From: Treponema socranskii subsp. socranskii VPI DR56BR1116 = ATCC 35536
GTDB taxonomy: Bacteria > Spirochaetota > Spirochaetia > Treponematales > Treponemataceae
Assembly: GCF_000468115.1 (NCBI RefSeq)
Contig: NZ_AVQI01000083.1
Coordinates: forward strand, 1-46,215
DNA length: 46,215 nt
Reading direction: 5' to 3'
Shown here: piece by piece, positions 43,364 through 46,215 of the stretch
Numbering within the stretch: position 1 is the stretch's first letter
Layout: every line of letters begins with the position of its first letter
Notes under the pieces: model-generated
Seen by the model: the letters and a program-made list of their open reading frames with translations, nothing else
Told to the model about the DNA's origin: nothing
The model's database searches: none
Position numbers and translations under genes: made by a program

Positions 43364-43378
43364 CAAATAGATGATTTA

Positions 43379-43387
43379 TGATATAAT
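43379..43387 (+). promoter_or_regulatory. Extended -10 promoter of the cNMP regulator
   Basis: TGA-TATAAT (43379-43387). Six bases later an ATG (43394) opens an 8-codon frame, and the main ATG follows at 43413. Confidence 0.6.
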
Positions 43388-43393
43388 AGTGTA

Positions 43394-43420
43394 ATGTACC
43401 AGGGGATCTTGTATGCCTAA
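43394..43420 (+). CDS. Possible leaderless 8-codon upstream ORF
   Basis: ATG 43394, exactly six bases after TATAAT, reads MYQGILYA and stops at TAA 43418-43420. The stop overlaps the start region of the main gene (ATG 43413) in the +1 frame. The ribosome binding site of the main gene (AGGGG) lies inside this frame, so its translation could tune the main gene. It may be chance. Confidence 0.35.
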   Translation: MYQGILYA

Positions 43421-44660
43421 AGCGATGCAATATACAAAAGGATCGATCGTTTACTTTGAAGGGGATAAAGACGAGCGAATTTTTATCCTGCAAAAAGGTA
43501 TTCTCGTCCTTACGACGACAGATGTGGAAACTCATCAACCTGTTACCGAACAGGTAAAAAACGGCGAGTTTTTCGGCGTCAAATCCGCACTCGGTCGTTT
43601 TCCGCGCGAAGAGACGGCCACCGCGCTTACCGACTGCGTTACGATCGCTCTGACTATTCAAGAATTCGAACAGATATTCAGCAGCAACAAGCAGATCATC
43701 ATGAAGATGCTCCGCGTCTTTTCAAACCAGCTGCGGCTCATACATAAAAAAACAGAAGCGATTCTTAACAATGTTCCCGAAGATCAGCAGACGGGTATGA
43801 TCGCCGTCGCAAAAAGTTTTTACAACGACGAAGAGTATCTTTCGTGCTGCGATATCTGCGTCAAATTTTTATCGCTCTATCCGAATACGTCGAAAAAAGA
43901 CGAAGTCGCAAAATTATACGCCGATGCAAAACTGCGCAATACGAAGATAAAAGAAAAAACGAAAAGCACCGATACATCCGAAGAAGACGAAGAAGCTTCC
44001 GGCGCGCTGAAACAGTTTGCGCTTCCCGCTTTTAAGCGCTTTGCAAAGCAGTATAAACCGGGTAACGTCATCATCAGCGAGTTCGAACCGGGCAACAGTT
44101 TTTATCTCATTCAGTCCGGACGCGTGCAGCTCGTCAAATGCGTAAACGGCGCGAAAAAAAATCTCGACATCATGAAACCGGGAGAATTTTTCGGCGAGAT
44201 GGCCATCCTCGATAATTCTCCGCGCTCGGCAACCTGCGTCGCAATCGGCAACGTCGAATGCCTCGAATTTAATAAAGAGAATTTCGAACTGCTCATCATG
44301 GGCAATCCCCAAATCGCGATTATCCTCTTGAAGCTTTTCTGCAAGCGCATCTACGACCAACGTCGCCGCCTGCGCACGCTTGCGATCAAAGACGTGCAGG
44401 CACGCATCGCAGACGTATTTCTCATGTTCGACGAAATGAATCCTTCCGCAAATACGAACGACCGGCAGCGAAAGTTCAACGTATCGGCGGGCGACGTGGC
44501 GCACTGGGCGGGATTGACACCGGAAGCTACGCGCGATGAAATTAATAAATTCGTCGAAAAGCGGAAAATCGAAGTGTATGATAACTACATCATCGTAGAC
44601 AATATTGCCGACATGAAGCGCATCGTCGATACGCGAAGCGGCCTTTCGGAACAAAAATAA
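43413..44660 (+). CDS. Regulator with two cyclic-nucleotide-binding domains, TPR-like linker and Crp-type HTH
   Basis: 415 residues. Domain 1 (about 5-110) has the cNMP fold, but its phosphate cassette reads FFGVKSALGRFPREETATA and lacks the key Glu. A helical linker (about 125-175, TGMIAVAKSFYNDEEYLSCC) looks like a TPR pair, followed by a charged stretch. Domain 2 (about 205-325) has the intact cassette GEFFGEMAILDNSPRSATCV, with Glu and the Arg expected to hold a cyclic phosphate. The last ~75 residues resemble a Crp-family winged helix (FNVSAGDVAHWAGLTPEATR). It could be a cAMP or c-di-nucleotide-responsive transcription factor; ligand unproven. AGGGG precedes ATG 43413. Terminator after. 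Confidence 0.88.
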   Translation: MPKAMQYTKGSIVYFEGDKDERIFILQKGILVLTTTDVETHQPVTEQVKNGEFFGVKSALGRFPREETATALTDCVTIALTIQEFEQIFSSNKQIIMKMLRVFSNQLRLIHKKTEAILNNVPEDQQTGMIAVAKSFYNDEEYLSCCDICVKFLSLYPNTSKKDEVAKLYADAKLRNTKIKEKTKSTDTSEEDEEASGALKQFALPAFKRFAKQYKPGNVIISEFEPGNSFYLIQSGRVQLVKCVNGAKKNLDIMKPGEFFGEMAILDNSPRSATCVAIGNVECLEFNKENFELLIMGNPQIAIILLKLFCKRIYDQRRRLRTLAIKDVQARIADVFLMFDEMNPSANTNDRQRKFNVSAGDVAHWAGLTPEATRDEINKFVEKRKIEVYDNYIIVDNIADMKRIVDTRSGLSEQK

Positions 44661-44671
44661 TTAATAAATTG

Positions 44672-44727
44672 AAAAAAGGGCTGTCCCGGAAGTTGTAAAA
44701 AACTTCACAAAGGACAACCCTTTTTAT
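44672..44727. terminator. Bidirectional terminator
   Basis: AAAAAGGG-C-TGTCC pairs with GGACA-A-CCCTTTTT, with an inner GAAGTT/AACTTC stem. T-runs on both strands serve the cNMP regulator (+) and the converging reductase gene (-). Confidence 0.85.
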
Positions 44728-44770
44728 TTACGGATCCTGATCTTACTTACCGCAAGCTTTTTTATGTTCG

Positions 44771-46215
44771 TTACCGCGCGTCCGCGACAACCGTATCGCC
44801 TGCGAGTTTACCGAACACAACGACTTCCGTGATCGCGTTACCGCCGACTCTGTTGCCGCCGTGGATACCGCCTACGACTTCTCCTGCTGCATACAAACCG
44901 GGGATTGCTTTTCCGTTCGTACCGATGACGCGGCAGTTCGTGTCGATCGTAACGCCGCCCATCGTGTGGTGGATGCAGGCTTGTCTCGGAGTTGCGACCC
45001 AAGGCCCCTTTGTGAACTGCACCGAGTAGATCGTTCTGCCAAACTCTTTGTCCACGCCTGTCACCACGTCCGCGTTGAACGTGTCAACCGTTGCCTGAAG
45101 CGTTGCTGCATCCATACCGAGCTTTCCCGCGAGGCCTGCAAGCGTATCGTCCCAAATCATATAGCCGTTATCGGTAAGGTAGTCAAAAGTAAAGCCGTCC
45201 GCGCTCCTCCAGTTCGGGTCATGAATATCCTTATATCCGGTACCGTCGGCAGACTCGAGCATGTAATACATTCTATCGGTTTGAGCAAGGATCGCAAGAC
45301 AGATTTCATCGCGCCTCCCTCCTTCGTTCACAAAACGCTTGCCTTCTTTGTTGACAAAGATCATCTGGTCAAGTTCGCGGGCGGCGCGCGGCGGCCACTT
45401 CGTAAGTTGCCCGTCCTTAGTGTTGCCGAGAAAGAGAAGTTGAATCTGCTCCATATCGCGAAGCCCGGCGCCTGCGTTTGTCGCCATTATGATGCCGTCT
45501 CCCTGTGAGCACGAAAAACGATTCGTCGTCCCTGTCTGTGAGAGATCGGGCCATTTGCCGGTCGTGTTGTACCGCTGCACCATTTGTGAGTTCGCGCCGA
45601 AACCGCCGGTCGCGAGGATGACGCCGTCCTTTGCCGAAAGGGTAAATTGATTGCCGTTTCTGTCGGCGCACACGACGCCCGTAACTCTGTCGCCGTCTTT
45701 GACGAGCGATTTACCCGTCGTTTCAACCATGATGGTGACGTTGTTCATTTTGGCAAGATTTTGCACGTAAGTGGAGATAAAGCCCGTGCCCATCAACATG
45801 GTACTCTCGTGCGTTCTTTGCCAAAGTCCGCCTGCAGCTTGTAAAATTACATCGTTGAAGCCCATGCCCAAAGCTTTTATCCATACAAGACCATCGTAGG
45901 CATTATCCGCAAGTTCTTTGACAAGATTGAGGTCAGCAACTTTGTCGCCGCCGTTCCACGTCTGCAACGCAAACCAGTCTTTCGAATCGAAGAGGTCGGT
46001 TCTGCCGCTCGCCTTATACGCGTTCCACTGAGAACGCACTCGCGCTTGGAGCGCGGCATGCTCGCCGCTTTTCGGTGCTTCGGCGAGGGCCGCTTCGATC
46101 GTGCGTTTTACAGGTTCGGACATAACGACTCGACGCTGCATAGCATCGGCGGGTGCGTTGTAACTGGCGCCGCACACAAGCGTGTCGCCGCCCACTTCAC
46201 CGTTCTTTTCTACAA
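44771..46215 (-). CDS. Flavin-dependent fumarate/urocanate-type reductase, 5' part missing
   Basis: About 481 codons are visible; the reading frame continues past 46215, so the N-terminal FAD-binding glycine loop lies outside the window. It belongs to the flavocytochrome c / FrdA-like family. Visible parts: VEKNGEVGGDTLVCGASYNA next to the FAD site, GVILATGGFGANSQMVQRYN, FVNKEGKRFVNEGGRRDEIC (substrate-binding and proton-delivery Arg region), ACIHHTMGGVTIDTN (conserved His) and GLYAAGEVVGGIHGGNRVGG with GNAITEVVVFGKLAG at the end. Such soluble or exported enzymes reduce fumarate, urocanate or related enoates; the RRDEIC segment differs from the TRDxxS of fumarate reductases, so the substrate is open. 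Convergent with the cNMP regulator. Confidence 0.9.
   Translation of the reverse strand, partial: VEKNGEVGGDTLVCGASYNAPADAMQRRVVMSEPVKRTIEAALAEAPKSGEHAALQARVRSQWNAYKASGRTDLFDSKDWFALQTWNGGDKVADLNLVKELADNAYDGLVWIKALGMGFNDVILQAAGGLWQRTHESTMLMGTGFISTYVQNLAKMNNVTIMVETTGKSLVKDGDRVTGVVCADRNGNQFTLSAKDGVILATGGFGANSQMVQRYNTTGKWPDLSQTGTTNRFSCSQGDGIIMATNAGAGLRDMEQIQLLFLGNTKDGQLTKWPPRAARELDQMIFVNKEGKRFVNEGGRRDEICLAILAQTDRMYYMLESADGTGYKDIHDPNWRSADGFTFDYLTDNGYMIWDDTLAGLAGKLGMDAATLQATVDTFNADVVTGVDKEFGRTIYSVQFTKGPWVATPRQACIHHTMGGVTIDTNCRVIGTNGKAIPGLYAAGEVVGGIHGGNRVGGNAITEVVVFGKLAGDTVVADAR

Noticed and set aside
1-46215. tRNA, rRNA or tmRNA genes
   Set aside because: No cloverleaf with a GGTTCGAATCC-like T-arm or rRNA core was found by eye; a covariance-model search would settle it.

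Overview
The window looks like chromosomal DNA of a spirochaete of the genus Treponema with a mid-range GC content. This is inferred from gene content (a stand-alone PASTA protein, a fused AroD-AroE, a long GlyA, a lysine/alanine-rich histone-like protein, an RsbU/RsbV-type phosphatase cluster beside the grpE-dnaK-dnaJ region) and from loose spirochaetal lipoboxes. The species is not determined. No rRNA, tRNA, CRISPR array, prophage or insertion sequence was seen. Most of the window is ordinary, densely packed housekeeping DNA, with small accessory scars at about 1-300, 2240-3200 and 27850-29820.

Layout. 1-3260: a 37-bp tandem repeat, an unrecognised 630-residue protein, an orphan antitoxin behind a truncated toxin, then a gene-poor gap. 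3261-7180: ssb (+), converging on a U32-family protein (-), and a lamin-tail-type lipoprotein (-). 7376-11257 (-): a three-gene signalling operon: RsbU-type PP2C phosphatase, a second membrane protein whose PP2C domain has lost its metal ligands, and a STAS anti-anti-sigma protein. 11378-15382 (-): grpE-dnaK and a separately terminated dnaJ. 15607-19729 (+): a three-gene ABC importer of the FbpABC/AfuABC class. 19881-23717 (+): a very large GH13 protein whose reading frame runs into a histone H1-like tail with its own promoter-like sequence and ribosome binding site. 23832-27839: a divergent pair, a threonine-synthase-like protein without the PLP lysine (-) and pepT (+), followed by murA (+). 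27962-29741: toxin-antitoxin relics around a LysE-type exporter. 29826-37216 (-): a probable six-gene operon (fused ECF transporter, NUDIX, membrane protein, PASTA protein, AroDE, pseudouridine synthase). 37384-43347: a flavodoxin-like gene, glyA, dacA, aroC and a PHP phosphoesterase. 43413-46215: a double cNMP-domain regulator and, converging on it, a flavin-dependent fumarate/urocanate-type reductase cut by the window edge.

The most coherent unexpected signal is promoter placement. At nine genes on both strands a -10 hexamer ends exactly 6 or 7 bases before the start codon, often with a TGn extension or a -35 at 17 bp, so transcription should begin at or within one base of the ATG and the mRNAs should be leaderless. 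Other genes in the same window (ssb, grpE, dnaK, murA, the ABC importer, the cNMP regulator) have ordinary Shine-Dalgarno leaders, so two initiation modes seem to coexist.

Pathway links: AroDE and AroC belong to the shikimate pathway; MurA, DacA and the PASTA protein to peptidoglycan; GlyA to one-carbon metabolism; PepT to peptide use. MurA carries the Cys-to-Asp change associated with natural fosfomycin resistance.
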